From the NCBI RefSeq assembly GCF_026344035.1, contig NZ_JAPKND010000005.1, positions 217,642 through 281,641 of the forward strand: a DNA stretch of 64,000 nucleotides, read 5' to 3'. Origin of the DNA: Alcaligenes endophyticus. GTDB taxonomy: Bacteria; Pseudomonadota; Gammaproteobacteria; Burkholderiales; Burkholderiaceae_B. This document shows, piece after piece, positions 8,611-18,330 of the stretch. The position numbers were made by a program, and so were the translations under genes. How positions within the stretch are numbered: position 1 is the first letter of the stretch; every line of letters starts with the position of its first letter. The notes beneath the pieces were generated by a model, which saw nothing but the letters and a program-made list of their open reading frames with translations, had not been told where the DNA came from and did no database searches.

Positions 8611-9836
8611 GTACGCAACTCCACGTGAGGACGGCTAACCGGAAGGAGGCCTTGTGGGCGCCATGCCATCATAAATACCATCACCAAACCGAATATCAGC
8701 ATGCGATACTCTTGAAATTCGCGTGCCAACTCGGGCACGACCGTCAATACCACCGCCGCTAAGATCACCCCTAGCTGAGAGCCCATTCCACCCAACACGA
8801 CAATCGCTAAGATCAACGCTGATTCAATAAAGGTAAAGGATTCAGGATTCACCAAGCCTTGACGTGCAGCAAAGAAAGCTCCACCGAAACCAGCGAACAT
8901 GGCGCCAATAGTAAAGGCGGAGAGTTTGATATTAGTGGGGTTCATACCCAATGAGCGGCAGGCAATTTCATCTTCCCGTAACGCTTCCCAAGCGCGCCCT
9001 ATAGGCATGCGTATCAATCGATTCGATACGTACAAGGTGACTAAGGCAAGCACCAACGCCATCAAATACAGATAAATGACCACGTCTTGGTTACTGAAAG
9101 ACCAGCCCATCATGTCATGAAAGGTTACCTCGCCTTCAGGAGCACGACGCGCCATCACATAACCAAAAAAAGTGGGCTTAGGAATACCGGAAATTCCATC
9201 TGGGCCGCCGGTAAAATCGTATAAGTTAATAAGCAATAACCGTATGATTTCACCAAAGCCTAAAGTAACGATTGCGAGATAATCGCCACGCAAACGCAGC
9301 ACAGGAAAGCCTAGTAAGTAGCCAAACAGCGCCGCCATGGCGCCAGCCGCGGGTAAAGCCTCCCAGAATCCCCATCCTAAGTACTGGTACAGCAAAGCAT
9401 AGGTGTAGGCCCCTACAGCATAAAAACCCACAAAGCCTAGATCCAGCAAGCCAGCAAAGCCCACTACAATATTAAGCCCCAAACCCAGCATGACGTAAAT
9501 CAGCACCAAAGTGGCAATATCCACCTGAGCTCGCCCAGTGGTAAATGGCCAAATTAGTGCTACCAGTACGACTAGCAGCATTAACAACTGCCGCACTCGA
9601 GCAGATGGCTTGGGCAAGGTAAAGCTACTGCCGGCACTCAACTGGCGAGTGCGATGCAATAAAGGCTTGAGTAACTGAACAATAAAAACGAGCGCCATGC
9701 CGGTGAAGATCATGGGCCAATCGGGTTGCAACTCTGTTTTAACCCCTACACGTAAAATTTGAAAACCAAAGATGGGTGCGACGATTACCCCCGCCATGAA
9801 GGCGGCAATTAATGCGTGAGTGAGACGATTTGCCAT
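8607..9836 (-). CDS. livM: Branched-chain amino acid ABC permease LivM
   Basis: Inner-membrane permease of the LIV importer, 409 aa. An N-terminal extension with two or three membrane segments (about residues 1-110) precedes the conserved LivM core. The core has the motif [27 protein letters not shown] in two adjoining blocks and a cytoplasmic coupling region, [18 protein letters not shown], where the ATPases dock. About ten hydrophobic segments are visible. It shares base 9836 with livH and overlaps livG by 4 bp. The extended N-terminus is common in proteobacterial LivM. Confidence 0.93.
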   Translation of the reverse strand: MANRLTHALIAAFMAGVIVAPIFGFQILRVGVKTELQPDWPMIFTGMALVFIVQLLKPLLHRTRQLSAGSSFTLPKPSARVRQLLMLLVVLVALIWPFTTGRAQVDIATLVLIYVMLGLGLNIVVGFAGLLDLGFVGFYAVGAYTYALLYQYLGWGFWEALPAAGAMAALFGYLLGFPVLRLRGDYLAIVTLGFGEIIRLLLINLYDFTGGPDGISGIPKPTFFGYVMARRAPEGEVTFHDMMGWSFSNQDVVIYLYLMALVLALVTLYVSNRLIRMPIGRAWEALREDEIACRSLGMNPTNIKLSAFTIGAMFAGFGGAFFAARQGLVNPESFTFIESALILAIVVLGGMGSQLGVILAAVVLTVVPELAREFQEYRMLIFGLVMVFMMAWRPQGLLPVSRPHVELRT

Positions 9837-10774
9837 TAGACTTTTTCCACTTCCGGTTTACCCAATAGCCCTGTTGGACGGAACAGCAAAATCAATACCA
9901 ACAAACTAAAGGCCACAATGTCTTTGTACTGAGAAGAGATAAAAGCGGCGGCAAATGTTTCTGCCAAACCTAATAACACCCCACCCAGCATGGCTCCGGG
10001 TATGCTACCTATCCCTCCCAGCACAGCGGCGGTAAACGCTTTAATCCCGGCCACAAAGCCAATAAATGGGTTCAGTTTCCCAATAGCCAGAGCAATCAAC
10101 ACCCCTCCCACTGCTGCCAGCATGGCACCAATGATGAAAGTGAAAGAAATAATTTTATTCGTATCAATGCCCAATAGGTTAGCCATGCGCAAGTCTTGCG
10201 AGCAAGCCCTTGAGGCGCGACCTAAGCGCGAGTATTTAATGTAAATACTGAGCATGATCATAAGCACGATCGTGACTAAAATAATCATAATCCGTGAGTA
10301 CGGAGCCGTCACGACAAAATCAGAACCCATCGTAAACTGCAAAGAACCAGTGACCAAAGTGGGCACGGCCATATCGCGTGCGCCCTGCCCCAAAGCCACC
10401 CAGTTCTGCAGGAAAATTGACATCCCGATAGCTGAGATTAAAGGTACTAGGCGTGGACTGCCCCGTAGCGGAGCATAAGCGACCTTTTCTACTGCATAGC
10501 CATATACGGCAGTTACCGCCATGGCAATCAACAGCATAATCAAGATAATCAGCCAGATAGGCAGGCCGCTGCCCACCCCTATGGCCGTTAAGGTGACTAG
10601 GCCCACATAGGCGCCTATCATATAAATTTCGCCGTGCGCGAAATTAATCATTCCTATAATGCCGTAGACCATGGTGTAGCCTATAGCGATCAGTGCATAA
10701 ATGGCGCCTAATGAAAGACCATTGAAAAGCTGCTGCACTATTTGGGGTAATAGTTCTGACATACTTAATTCCAT
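9836..10774 (-). CDS. livH: Branched-chain amino acid ABC permease LivH
   Basis: Inner-membrane permease of the LIV importer, 312 aa, with about eight membrane segments. LivH hallmarks are [21 protein letters not shown] near the N-terminus (two adjoining blocks), [14 protein letters not shown], and the coupling loop [17 protein letters not shown] second ATG four codons in (10762) is an alternative start. It lies 88 nt after livK, with an intervening hairpin at 10822-10849 that could lower permease expression relative to the binding protein. Confidence 0.94.
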   Translation of the reverse strand: MELSMSELLPQIVQQLFNGLSLGAIYALIAIGYTMVYGIIGMINFAHGEIYMIGAYVGLVTLTAIGVGSGLPIWLIILIMLLIAMAVTAVYGYAVEKVAYAPLRGSPRLVPLISAIGMSIFLQNWVALGQGARDMAVPTLVTGSLQFTMGSDFVVTAPYSRIMIILVTIVLMIMLSIYIKYSRLGRASRACSQDLRMANLLGIDTNKIISFTFIIGAMLAAVGGVLIALAIGKLNPFIGFVAGIKAFTAAVLGGIGSIPGAMLGGVLLGLAETFAAAFISSQYKDIVAFSLLVLILLFRPTGLLGKPEVEKV

Positions 10775-10821
10775 TGGGTTAACTAACCCTTTAATTTTTG
10801 ATCATCGCATTAAATAACAAT

Positions 10822-10849
10822 GCCCCCGCCCAGATCAATGAGCGGAGGC
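10822..10849 (-). other. Intergenic hairpin between livK and livH
   Basis: On the minus-strand RNA the arms GCCTCCGC / GCGGGGGC pair over 8 bp (one G-U) with a 12-nt loop. There is no T-run, so it is more likely a 3' stabiliser of livK mRNA or a partial attenuator than a terminator. Confidence 0.55.
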
Positions 10850-10862
10850 CTGATGTGCGACT

Positions 10863-11987
10863 TTAGTCAGTGATCAGATCAAAGGTTCCGTCTTTATTCC
10901 ACTTGAATACAGCGAACTCAAACTGCTTGAGATCGCCCTTGGAGTCGTATTCTACTTTACCAATGGCAGTATCGAAAGTGTTGTCGTGCATATAGTCCGC
11001 CACCTTAGTCGAATCTTCGCCTACGGCATTGATACTATCGCTAATTACCTGTATTGCCGCATAGGCGGGGAAGGTAAAGGCCCCGTTAGGATTACGCTTA
11101 TACTTTTTAAAGTTTTCCATCACCTCTGCGTTGCTAGGCATTTTGGTGAAGTCGGTGGGCAGCGTCACTAACAAACCTTCTACGGCTGGGCCTGCAATGG
11201 CGAACAAGTCATTGTTGGCCACACCCTCTGGACCCATGAACGTATTATTTAAGCCTTGCTCACGTGCTTGGCGTAGCAATAGGCCCAATTCAGCATGGTA
11301 GCCTCCAAAGTAAACTAAGTCTGGATTCAAACTACGTAATTTGGTAATCACGGCTGAATAATCGCTATCGCCAACGTTAATACCCTCATCCATGACGATA
11401 TTGACGTCTTTATCTTTCAGTGCCGTACGAACTTGCGAGGCCACTCCAGAGCCGTAAGTTTGTTTGTCGTGCAAGATAGCGATAGTTTTTGGCTTCAGCA
11501 CATCCACAATATAGTCGGCAGCAAAAGGCCCCTGCTGATCGTCCCTGCCTATGGTGCGGAAAAAGTAATGCGGCTTAATCGTATCCGTCACGGCCGGAGC
11601 GGTCGCTCCGGGGGTAATGGCAACAATGGCCTCTTGCTCGTACACGTTCACTGCTGGTACTGTCGTGCCGGAGCAGGCATGAGCCACCGCAAATTTGGCC
11701 CCAGAGTTGACTACGCGGTTAGCGGACGGCACGGCCTGTTTAGGTTCGCACGCATCATCAATCAATACCGCCTCTAGTTGCTTGCCTTTTATCCCTCCTG
11801 CAGCATTGATGGCGTCAATGGCCGTTAATGCTCCTGCCTGTATTTGATCACCATATTGGGTTGCTGGGCCCGTCATGGGCTGTGGAATACCTATTTTGAT
11901 CGTTTCCGCGGCCAGAACATTGCCGCTAAAGCAGGCCGCGGCCAAAAGAGCAGCAGCCACCGGGGTGAAGCATTGTTTAATATTCAT
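10863..11987 (-). CDS. livK: Branched-chain amino acid ABC substrate-binding protein LivK
   Basis: Periplasmic type I solute-binding protein of the LIV importer, 374 aa. The signal peptide is at residues 1-26, ending NVLA before AETIKIG. The family blocks GPATQYGDQ, the disulfide-forming Cys pair around ACEPKQ and ACSGTT, and IGRDDQQGP are present. It is the promoter-proximal gene of livKHMGF, the usual place for the most abundant component. A second protein of the same length and very similar sequence is encoded at 23698-24822 without permeases and may feed the same membrane complex. Confidence 0.94.
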   Translation of the reverse strand: MNIKQCFTPVAAALLAAACFSGNVLAAETIKIGIPQPMTGPATQYGDQIQAGALTAIDAINAAGGIKGKQLEAVLIDDACEPKQAVPSANRVVNSGAKFAVAHACSGTTVPAVNVYEQEAIVAITPGATAPAVTDTIKPHYFFRTIGRDDQQGPFAADYIVDVLKPKTIAILHDKQTYGSGVASQVRTALKDKDVNIVMDEGINVGDSDYSAVITKLRSLNPDLVYFGGYHAELGLLLRQAREQGLNNTFMGPEGVANNDLFAIAGPAVEGLLVTLPTDFTKMPSNAEVMENFKKYKRNPNGAFTFPAYAAIQVISDSINAVGEDSTKVADYMHDNTFDTAIGKVEYDSKGDLKQFEFAVFKWNKDGTFDLITD

Positions 11988-12205
11988 TACAGCTATCTCC
12001 CAAAAATTCCATACCTGGGGTCGCCAGGATAAAGAAAAATATTGTTGTTTTGAGCTTCATGTCTGAAGGTCTGTTTATTCTGTCTTCGCTGTGGCAACCT
12101 GTCACTACGGATAAGCCCTAGCGCAAACTTTAGGAGTAGCTGCACATTACACTTGCAATTAAAAAATAATGATTAAATATTCTTATTTATTTTATTATCG
12201 CTAAA

Positions 12206-12225
12206 AAACGTTGGCCTCAACGTTT
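12206..12225. promoter_or_regulatory. Palindrome, candidate operator upstream of livK
   Basis: AAACGTTG-GCCT-CAACGTTT is a perfect 8-bp inverted repeat, 219 bp upstream of the livK start. It could bind a dimeric regulator or form a hairpin. The regulator is unknown. Confidence 0.35.
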
Positions 12226-12336
12226 CGCAATATCTAACTTGCTGGCACGTAGACAGACATGCCGTTGTTTGAGTAAAGTTGACGAGTTTTTTATAACGTT
12301 ACACAAATTCCAAATTATTTACCTATAAGACTTTGC

Positions 12337-12365
12337 GGAGCGGTTAGCACGCGCCCTACCGCTCC
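12337..12365 (-). terminator. Hairpin after the proline-racemase-family gene
   Basis: An 8-bp perfect stem, GGAGCGGT / ACCGCTCC, begins 9 nt after the stop of the minus-strand operon. No T-run follows on the minus strand, so it is a weak terminator candidate. Confidence 0.45.
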
Positions 12366-12373
12366 ACATTACC

Positions 12374-13417
12374 TTAACGTACGATAAAACCTGCGCCTAC
12401 GGGATCATCCCGATTAATTTCCCAACGTGCTGTGCCTAGAACGCTAGCCGTGCCTTTCACGGTAGGACGAACACCGCGCTTACCGTTCAAATCCACTTCG
12501 CCCAGCAAGCATCCCTCAAAGGTTCCGCTGCCTAATAGCCCCTCTGAGCGAATGGGCTGGTGTAAGCCCATTTTCCCGCGAGCTTCGAACATTGCCATCA
12601 TGGCACTAGTACCGGTCCCGCCAGGCGAGCGATCTAGCTGTCCGGCACTAAATACGTGCACATTTTTATACATAGCCCCTTCAATGCTGGGCTGATGCCA
12701 AAAAGTGATAAAGTTCAGGTCAGTAATGTGTGCCTGAGTGGGGTGCTGAATCTTGTATTGGGCATTGATTTGATCACGCGCCAATAAGCCCATTTCAATC
12801 AACTCACGACCATTTTCTGGCGAAATGCGTAATTCGCTTTCGCACAAATCAATAATTCCAAAGTAGTTTCCTCCCCAAACTATATCTGCTTTCAGCTTAC
12901 CGTACTTAGGCAGTTCAATTTCTATGTCTTGTGCTTCTACGTAAGCGGGCACGTTTTCAAACTTTGTATGTAAAACCTGTTCGCCGTCGCTGCTAACCTC
13001 GGCCACTACCAGCCCTGCTGTTGTCTCAAAACGTATGGTAGTGGTGCCGCTCGGATCTCGCGCCACTAAACCATAAGCTACCATTGCCATCGCTACGGCA
13101 ATAGTGCCATGCCCGCACATGTGAGAATAGGTTTTACCATCAATGTAAATGAGACCAGCATCATATTCTGGGCTGGAAGGTGGTGTTAAGAAGACACCAA
13201 ACATATCATTATGGCCGCGCGGCTCACGCATCAGGGCCATTCTCACCCAATCGTAGTGCTCAGTCAAAAACTGCCGCTTTTCCAGCACAGTCGAGTTAAC
13301 GGGGTAAGGAATGCCGCTGTGTATGATACACAAAGGCTCGCCTTCTGTATGGGTATAAATAACATCGAATACATTTTTTGTTTGCATTCCAATTATTTCA
13401 GGAGCACGCATATTCAT
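12374..13417 (-). CDS. Proline racemase/hydroxyproline epimerase family protein with Cys-to-Gly change
   Basis: 347 aa, normal for the proline racemase, 4-hydroxyproline 2-epimerase and trans-3-hydroxyproline dehydratase family. The first catalytic cysteine is kept (MCGHG, Cys101). At the second site, where racemases and epimerases have DRSPCGTG and dehydratases DRSPTGTG, this protein reads DRSPGGTG (Gly266, codon GGC). A two-base racemase is therefore not expected; a dehydratase-like or one-sided reaction is possible. It overlaps the upstream permease gene by ATGA and ends an operon encoding a polyamine/opine-type ABC importer, so the importer probably brings in its substrate, a proline-like compound. 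An internal ATG at 13387 is an alternative start. Family is certain, reaction is not. Confidence 0.8.
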   Translation of the reverse strand: MNMRAPEIIGMQTKNVFDVIYTHTEGEPLCIIHSGIPYPVNSTVLEKRQFLTEHYDWVRMALMREPRGHNDMFGVFLTPPSSPEYDAGLIYIDGKTYSHMCGHGTIAVAMAMVAYGLVARDPSGTTTIRFETTAGLVVAEVSSDGEQVLHTKFENVPAYVEAQDIEIELPKYGKLKADIVWGGNYFGIIDLCESELRISPENGRELIEMGLLARDQINAQYKIQHPTQAHITDLNFITFWHQPSIEGAMYKNVHVFSAGQLDRSPGGTGTSAMMAMFEARGKMGLHQPIRSEGLLGSGTFEGCLLGEVDLNGKRGVRPTVKGTASVLGTARWEINRDDPVGAGFIVR

Positions 13418-14202
13418 TTTTTATCACTCGCAAACACATCTAAACCTATCGTTAAATCCAAAATAACAATAACAAGCAACGATATAAAAATTGTTATTGC
13501 AGAGACCGCCGAAATCATCGGATCAACCGAATATTGAACATAATTAAACAGTTGTACGGGGGTGGTGTTGAGCACCGCATTGGTATGAAACATCGATAGC
13601 TCTACGTTGATCCACGACGTAATAAAAGCAAAGAAAGCTCCTGACACAATGCCAGGACGAATAAGTGGCAAGGTGATATGGCGGAAAGTTTCCCAAGCTG
13701 AGGCACCCAAGTCTGCCGAAGCGCGTTCCAACAATTCGTGATCACTATCCAACAAGGCGTAGACAGAGCGAATGACAAAGGGCGTAATAATCAGTATATG
13801 CCCTAACAGCAATGACCAGAATGTCTGCGCAAAACCTAGCTGAGCGGTGAACTGCAAAAGCGCGGAGCCAATCACTAGGTAGGGCACAATTAACGGCGCG
13901 TTAAAAAGGGTTGACAGTAGCTCCCTGCCGGGGAAGCGTTGTTGTGCAGTGACCAAGGCCACAGGAATAGCCAGCACAATAGCGACTAACGTGGCTGATA
14001 AGGCCAGCCCCGTACTGATCAGAAAAGCATGGGTATACGTTTTGTCTTCGAATACCAAGGCGTACCACTTCAGGCTAAGCCCTTCAGGCGGGAAGCTTAG
14101 GTAGCTGCTGCTTGTCAATGAAGAACCAATAATGACAACTAATGGCAGTACCAAGAACAGGATCACCACATAGGCGATGCAGGCAATAATGAAGCGGCCC
14201 AT
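13414..14202 (-). CDS. ABC transporter permease, PotC-like
   Basis: Inner-membrane permease of a polyamine/opine/iron-type importer (type I fold), 262 aa with six hydrophobic segments. The EAA coupling loop is visible as ERASADLGASAWETFRHITLP, in which the DLGAS-x6-F-x4-LP core is canonical. It meets the preceding permease at base 14202 and overlaps the racemase-family gene by 4 bp. It pairs with the PotB-like permease as a heterodimer. Substrate is inferred from the downstream enzyme to be proline-like, although PotBC relatives also move putrescine, spermidine and opines. Confidence 0.88.
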   Translation of the reverse strand: MGRFIIACIAYVVILFLVLPLVVIIGSSLTSSSYLSFPPEGLSLKWYALVFEDKTYTHAFLISTGLALSATLVAIVLAIPVALVTAQQRFPGRELLSTLFNAPLIVPYLVIGSALLQFTAQLGFAQTFWSLLLGHILIITPFVIRSVYALLDSDHELLERASADLGASAWETFRHITLPLIRPGIVSGAFFAFITSWINVELSMFHTNAVLNTTPVQLFNYVQYSVDPMISAVSAITIFISLLVIVILDLTIGLDVFASDKK

Positions 14203-15032
14203 TATTTGTCACCTCCTTTTGTGGAACCTAGCCGATTAGCAAACGCGACTAAAAACAAGGTGGCCAACAACAGCACAATACTGAGTGCCCCACCGTAACT
14301 AAAGTTAAAAACAGTGCTGTATTGCTGGTAGATCAGCATAGGCAAAACGGTGACACGTCCACCCGACAATAAGGCCGGCGTCACATAAGCACTGACTGAC
14401 AAAGCGAATACCATAATGGAACCAGCGGCCAAACCAGGTAAGGTCAGCGGCAAACTAATGTAGCGGAAGGTTTCCCAATGACCTGCCCCCAAGTCGCGCG
14501 ATGCATATTCTAGTGAACGATCAATGCGACTAATGGAGGCCCCCACAGAGATCACCATAAAAGGCAGCAAGATATAAACTAAGCCGATGAGTATGCCTAG
14601 CTCAGTCCCCAAAAATCGGATGGGTCGTTCGATCAGTCCCATGTTCTGGAGCGTTTCGTTGATAAAACCAGTGCGGCCCAATAGCACCATCCATCCAAAC
14701 GAGCGCACAATATTGCTGGTAAATAAGGGCACGATAAGCAAAATCACCAGTAGTCTGCGCCACAGTGGCGTACTCACGATGCGAATCATGAACCATGCCA
14801 AGGGGTAACCTAATAAGGCACAAATCAAGGTGGAATAAATGCCTAGCTTGATGGTCACCCAAATGACGCTCCAGTGGTACTGGTCTAGTAGTATCGTGAG
14901 ATAGTGCTCAAACGAGAGCTGATTCTGAACCCATAAGCTAGACATCAACACCACGCTTAGAGGCACTAAGAAAAAACACACGAAAAAAACGACGGGTAAG
15001 GCAAGCACTTTGGCTATAACACTGAGCCTCAT
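14202..15032 (-). CDS. ABC transporter permease, PotB-like
   Basis: Inner-membrane permease, 276 aa, six predicted membrane segments. Its coupling loop reads YASRDLGAGHWETFRYISLP, matching the PotB family. It starts 2 nt after the ATPase stop and shares base 14202 with the PotC-like gene, so the operon is tightly packed. It forms the translocation pore with the next gene product. Confidence 0.88.
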   Translation of the reverse strand: MRLSVIAKVLALPVVFFVCFFLVPLSVVLMSSLWVQNQLSFEHYLTILLDQYHWSVIWVTIKLGIYSTLICALLGYPLAWFMIRIVSTPLWRRLLVILLIVPLFTSNIVRSFGWMVLLGRTGFINETLQNMGLIERPIRFLGTELGILIGLVYILLPFMVISVGASISRIDRSLEYASRDLGAGHWETFRYISLPLTLPGLAAGSIMVFALSVSAYVTPALLSGGRVTVLPMLIYQQYSTVFNFSYGGALSIVLLLATLFLVAFANRLGSTKGGDK

Positions 15033-15034
15033 GG

Positions 15035-16066
15035 TTAGGCTCCTAAGGCACTGGCTTTACTAAGGTCCAGGGTTACGTATACGGCATCGCCGCGCCGCAA
15101 GGCCATGATGTTGCCACCTTGCTGATTGGCTTGTAAAACAGACTGGCCAATTTGTACGTAAATGGTAGTTTGCCCGCCTAGGTTAATCACGTCTAACACG
15201 TGACCCGCCAAGCCATGGGCACTGGATTGACTCAGTTGGACGTTTTCAGGTCGGACCAACATCACCTCTGCATCGTTGGCCACATCAACTATTTGCCCCG
15301 TTAACGCTAGGCTGGAGCCGCTACCTGCACGGGAAATTTCCAATAAATTGGCATCGCCGATAAATTCGCCTACAAACCGACTTTGTGGGTGGCTATATAT
15401 CTCATGGCCAGTCCCTATTTGCTCTATCCTGCCTTGATTCATCACTACTATGCGATCAGCCATTGCTAGGGCTTCTTCTTGATCATGCGTGACGAAAATA
15501 AAAGAAATAGCCAACTTTTCCTGTAAGGCTTTCAACTCAATTTGCATCCGTTTACGAAGTTTTAAATCCAGTGCTGACAGGGGCTCATCGAGTAGCAGTA
15601 ACTTCGGTTTATTAACAATAGCTCGCGCTAAAGCAACGCGTTGTCTTTGGCCTCCCGATAGTTCGGAGGGCATACGGGAATCAAAACCCTCTAAACCTAC
15701 AAGAGCAAGTGCTTCTAGAGCCTGTTCGCGCGCTATGCCTACTTTGACTCCTGCCCGTTCAGGTCCATACATCACATTTTTAAGAATGCTCATGTGAGGA
15801 AACAACGCATAGCTTTGAAACACGGTATTCAGTTTTCGCTGGTGAGCCGGTTTTTCCGTGATGTCGGCACCGTCATAGATCAAGCGCCCTTTATCAGGTT
15901 GTAAAAATCCAGCGATGGTGGTGAGTAATGTGGTTTTGCCGCAGCCGCTCGGGCCCAGCAGGGCCAGAAACTCGCCCGGCATCACGTCCAGCTCAATATT
16001 TTGTAGTGCCCTGTATTGATTCTTAAAGGTCTTATCTATACCCTGGATTGATAAAAGAGGCGTCAT
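15035..16066 (-). CDS. ABC transporter ATPase, PotA-like
   Basis: Cytoplasmic ATPase of the polyamine/opine-type importer, 343 aa. Walker A GPSGCGKT is at residues 38-45, the signature is LSGGQRQR, Walker B is LLLLDEPLSALD, and the H-loop VTHDQEEAL follows. A C-terminal TOBE regulatory domain (about 250-340) is present, as in PotA. It is separated from the binding-protein gene by 97 nt containing a hairpin (16108-16132). Confidence 0.92.
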   Translation of the reverse strand: MTPLLSIQGIDKTFKNQYRALQNIELDVMPGEFLALLGPSGCGKTTLLTTIAGFLQPDKGRLIYDGADITEKPAHQRKLNTVFQSYALFPHMSILKNVMYGPERAGVKVGIAREQALEALALVGLEGFDSRMPSELSGGQRQRVALARAIVNKPKLLLLDEPLSALDLKLRKRMQIELKALQEKLAISFIFVTHDQEEALAMADRIVVMNQGRIEQIGTGHEIYSHPQSRFVGEFIGDANLLEISRAGSGSSLALTGQIVDVANDAEVMLVRPENVQLSQSSAHGLAGHVLDVINLGGQTTIYVQIGQSVLQANQQGGNIMALRRGDAVYVTLDLSKASALGA

Positions 16067-16107
16067 CTTAGGTTCCTTACTACATATTTTGTGCGCAGCA
16101 ATCCGCG

Positions 16108-16132
16108 GCCTAAGCTCAACGAGAGCTCAGGC
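16108..16132 (-). other. Intergenic hairpin between binding-protein and ATPase genes
   Basis: GCCTAAGCTC / GAGCTCAGGC pair over 10 positions with one mismatch and a 5-nt loop. No T-run follows. The position resembles that of the hairpins after livK, ugpB and fbpA. Confidence 0.55.
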
Positions 16133-16163
16133 TTACTATCTTCGTTCTACATGTTTTACTGGA

Positions 16164-17192
16164 TTAACGGCGGCCTAACTCGCGATTCCAAGTATCCGTT
16201 ACAGAGGCTCGCTCAGCGTTGACTAGTTCCCAGTTAGAGAGAGTTAACTGCTCCACTGAACCACCTACTCCCCAGGGCATCTTCTTTTGAACCTCTGGCG
16301 TTAGTTCTACCTGCTTAACTGCTGGACCCAAATAAAGCTTTTCAGTTAGGCACGCAGCGCTTTCCTTGGTCATTGCTGCGTTGATGAATTGCTCTGCTGC
16401 AGTCGCATTAGGACCATTTTTCACTTGATGCACACGGGCATCCGTAGCCCATACGCCCTCTTTCGGCACAGCGAAGGCAATAGGCAAGCCTTTATCTGCT
16501 AAATCCCACGCACCTACGTTAAAGTGAGCTCCGATAACCGCTTCACCTGCTTGAAACGCATTGCTCGCCGCGCCGGAACTATCGTAATAGGCGGCGACAT
16601 CTAAGGTTTTCAACTTATCCCAAACAGGTGTTAAGTTTTCGTTATTGCCACCAAAAACCTGATTAAGGTAAAACAGAAAAGGAATACCTGCCGAGTTTGC
16701 TGGCGCAGGAATCACTACAGCCCCCTCATAAGCCTTATCCCACAAGGCGTTCCAGCTGCTGGGTGGGGTTTTTACTTCACGAGTGTCGTAGGCGATGCCT
16801 AAAGAGTAGTACCCGACGCTTACTGCAAAGGGGACGTCGCCCATACGGTAAATGCCTTGTGCTAGCATGAGCTCACTATTGCTTAACTTAGCCAAGTCTA
16901 AGGGTTGTATTAAGCCCTCCGCATAAGCTAACTCACTGATACCCCCGTCCAAAAACACCACATCGATCACAGGCTTGGTGGCTTGTTGACGTAATTTTGC
17001 AAGACTGGTTGTTGAGGTACCAATTTCGGGGATTACCTTGATGCCGCTTGCCTGGGTAAAAGGCTGGGCAATGCAGACGTCAAAAGCATCTCCCCAATTT
17101 CCTCCATACCACGCAACGCGTACCTCGTCGGCTTGAGCTATAGAGCTCCAGAGCATACTGGCCGCTAATACTCCAAACAATTTGGTCTTCAT
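16164..17192 (-). CDS. ABC transporter substrate-binding protein, polyamine/opine type
   Basis: Periplasmic type II solute-binding protein, 342 aa. The signal peptide covers residues 1-21, ending SIAQA before DEVRVAWYGG. The PotD/opine-binding fold is suggested by TSTTSLAKLRQQ, DVVFLDGG and PAPANSAGIPFLFYLN. It is the first gene of the five-gene minus-strand operon that ends with the proline-racemase-family enzyme, and it is divergent from a GlxA-type regulator that probably controls it. The ligand is unknown; a proline or hydroxyproline derivative is the contextual guess. Confidence 0.88.
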   Translation of the reverse strand: MKTKLFGVLAASMLWSSIAQADEVRVAWYGGNWGDAFDVCIAQPFTQASGIKVIPEIGTSTTSLAKLRQQATKPVIDVVFLDGGISELAYAEGLIQPLDLAKLSNSELMLAQGIYRMGDVPFAVSVGYYSLGIAYDTREVKTPPSSWNALWDKAYEGAVVIPAPANSAGIPFLFYLNQVFGGNNENLTPVWDKLKTLDVAAYYDSSGAASNAFQAGEAVIGAHFNVGAWDLADKGLPIAFAVPKEGVWATDARVHQVKNGPNATAAEQFINAAMTKESAACLTEKLYLGPAVKQVELTPEVQKKMPWGVGGSVEQLTLSNWELVNAERASVTDTWNRELGRR

Positions 17193-17323
17193 CTTGTCTC
17201 CTGCTGTCGTTAGAGTTTTGAGTCTCTATCATGAAACGAAACACAAAATTAACATTGAATAATTTAGCCAATAAAATGTATTATTACGACAAACTTAGAT
17301 AGGTTAATCTTTTTAAAAAACAT
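17193..17323. promoter_or_regulatory. Divergent promoter region of transporter operon and GlxA-type regulator
   Basis: 131 bp, very AT-rich at 17240-17310, between two divergent starts. Both promoters and the regulator's binding site must lie here. I could not pick out a clear repeat. Confidence 0.5.
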
Positions 17324-18328
17324 ATGACTCCTGTTCCATTGCGTGTTGGCATCGTGATTCTCGATCAATTCACCCTAACTGCCTTCGCCGGCTTTTTAGA
17401 TGTGCTTAGATTGGGGGCCGATTATGGCGGACAAAGCAGGCAAATACACATTAAGTGGACAGTCATGAGTATGGATGGCAAAGACAGGCGTTCCAGTGCA
17501 GGCACCTTAATGACCGAGCTACAACCGTTACTAGATCCTAAGCAATTTGATTACATTGCCATTTGTGGCGGAAATAGTTATATCGAACGCAATCCGTCCA
17601 CTCCTTTGATTGACTGGTTGCAAGCGGCCTGGGAAAAGAAAATAAACCTTTTAGGTATTTGCACGGGTACCTTTGCCTTAGCACAAGCACAGCTTCTTGG
17701 TGCGCAACCGGTATGCGTTCATTGGAATGTGCTCGATGAGTTTATACGTCGCTATCCTGACGTCCACGCTAGGGTAGACAGCCTATTCATCGATACAGGG
17801 AAAATTATCACCTGTGCAGGCTCTACGGCAGCCATAGACTTAGCCTTACACATACTGAAACGCCACTTCGGCCGCGAAAAGGCGCAACAGGTTTTACGAC
17901 ATATGATGTTGCACAACATTCGCCCGGCGCGCTTACCGCAGGCACACTTTATAGCTAGCCTTGAACACGTGCAAGATGAACGAGTCCATAAGGCCGTTGC
18001 CTATATTGAACAGCGCATTGATGATAAGTTACGAGCCCAAGATATAGCACAGTATGTAGGGATGAGCGTGCGTCAACTCGAGCGTTTATTTAAAAGTGAG
18101 CTAGCCACTAGCCCTACCCGCTTTTTTCGCGAGCTGCGCTTAGAGTACGGTAAGTGGTGGCTTACAAACACCTCTGACAGCATTACCCAAATAGCCATGA
18201 ATTGCGGCTTTGCTGACACACCTCATTTTTCGCGTGAATTTAAACGTTATTTTGCCCAAAGCCCCAACCAAGTACGCCAAGAACACCAGCTCAATAACAG
18301 CCAAACATCACCCTTACACGTTCCCTGA
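17324..18328 (+). CDS. GlxA-family AraC-type transcriptional regulator
   Basis: 334 aa with an N-terminal DJ-1/PfpI-like domain (about 8-185, nucleophile-elbow segment GICTGTFALA) and a C-terminal AraC/XylS double helix-turn-helix (about 225-325). The last helix region contains NCGFADTPHFSREFKRYF. Such regulators control amine, arginine, carnitine or choline catabolism in proteobacteria and bind the substrate through the amidase-like domain. It is divergent from the PotD/ABC/racemase operon and is therefore its likely regulator. It ends 2 nt before the convergent proC. Confidence 0.9.
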   Translation: MTPVPLRVGIVILDQFTLTAFAGFLDVLRLGADYGGQSRQIHIKWTVMSMDGKDRRSSAGTLMTELQPLLDPKQFDYIAICGGNSYIERNPSTPLIDWLQAAWEKKINLLGICTGTFALAQAQLLGAQPVCVHWNVLDEFIRRYPDVHARVDSLFIDTGKIITCAGSTAAIDLALHILKRHFGREKAQQVLRHMMLHNIRPARLPQAHFIASLEHVQDERVHKAVAYIEQRIDDKLRAQDIAQYVGMSVRQLERLFKSELATSPTRFFRELRLEYGKWWLTNTSDSITQIAMNCGFADTPHFSREFKRYFAQSPNQVRQEHQLNNSQTSPLHVP

Positions 18329-18330
18329 AT

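Larger units (their letters stand above)
11988..12373. other. Intergenic region upstream of livK
   Basis: 386 bp between livK and the end of the proline-racemase-family gene. It is strongly AT-rich around 12150-12210 and must hold the livK promoter. It also holds a perfect palindrome at 12206-12225 and a GC-rich hairpin at 12337-12365. I see no credible gene in it. Confidence 0.6.
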
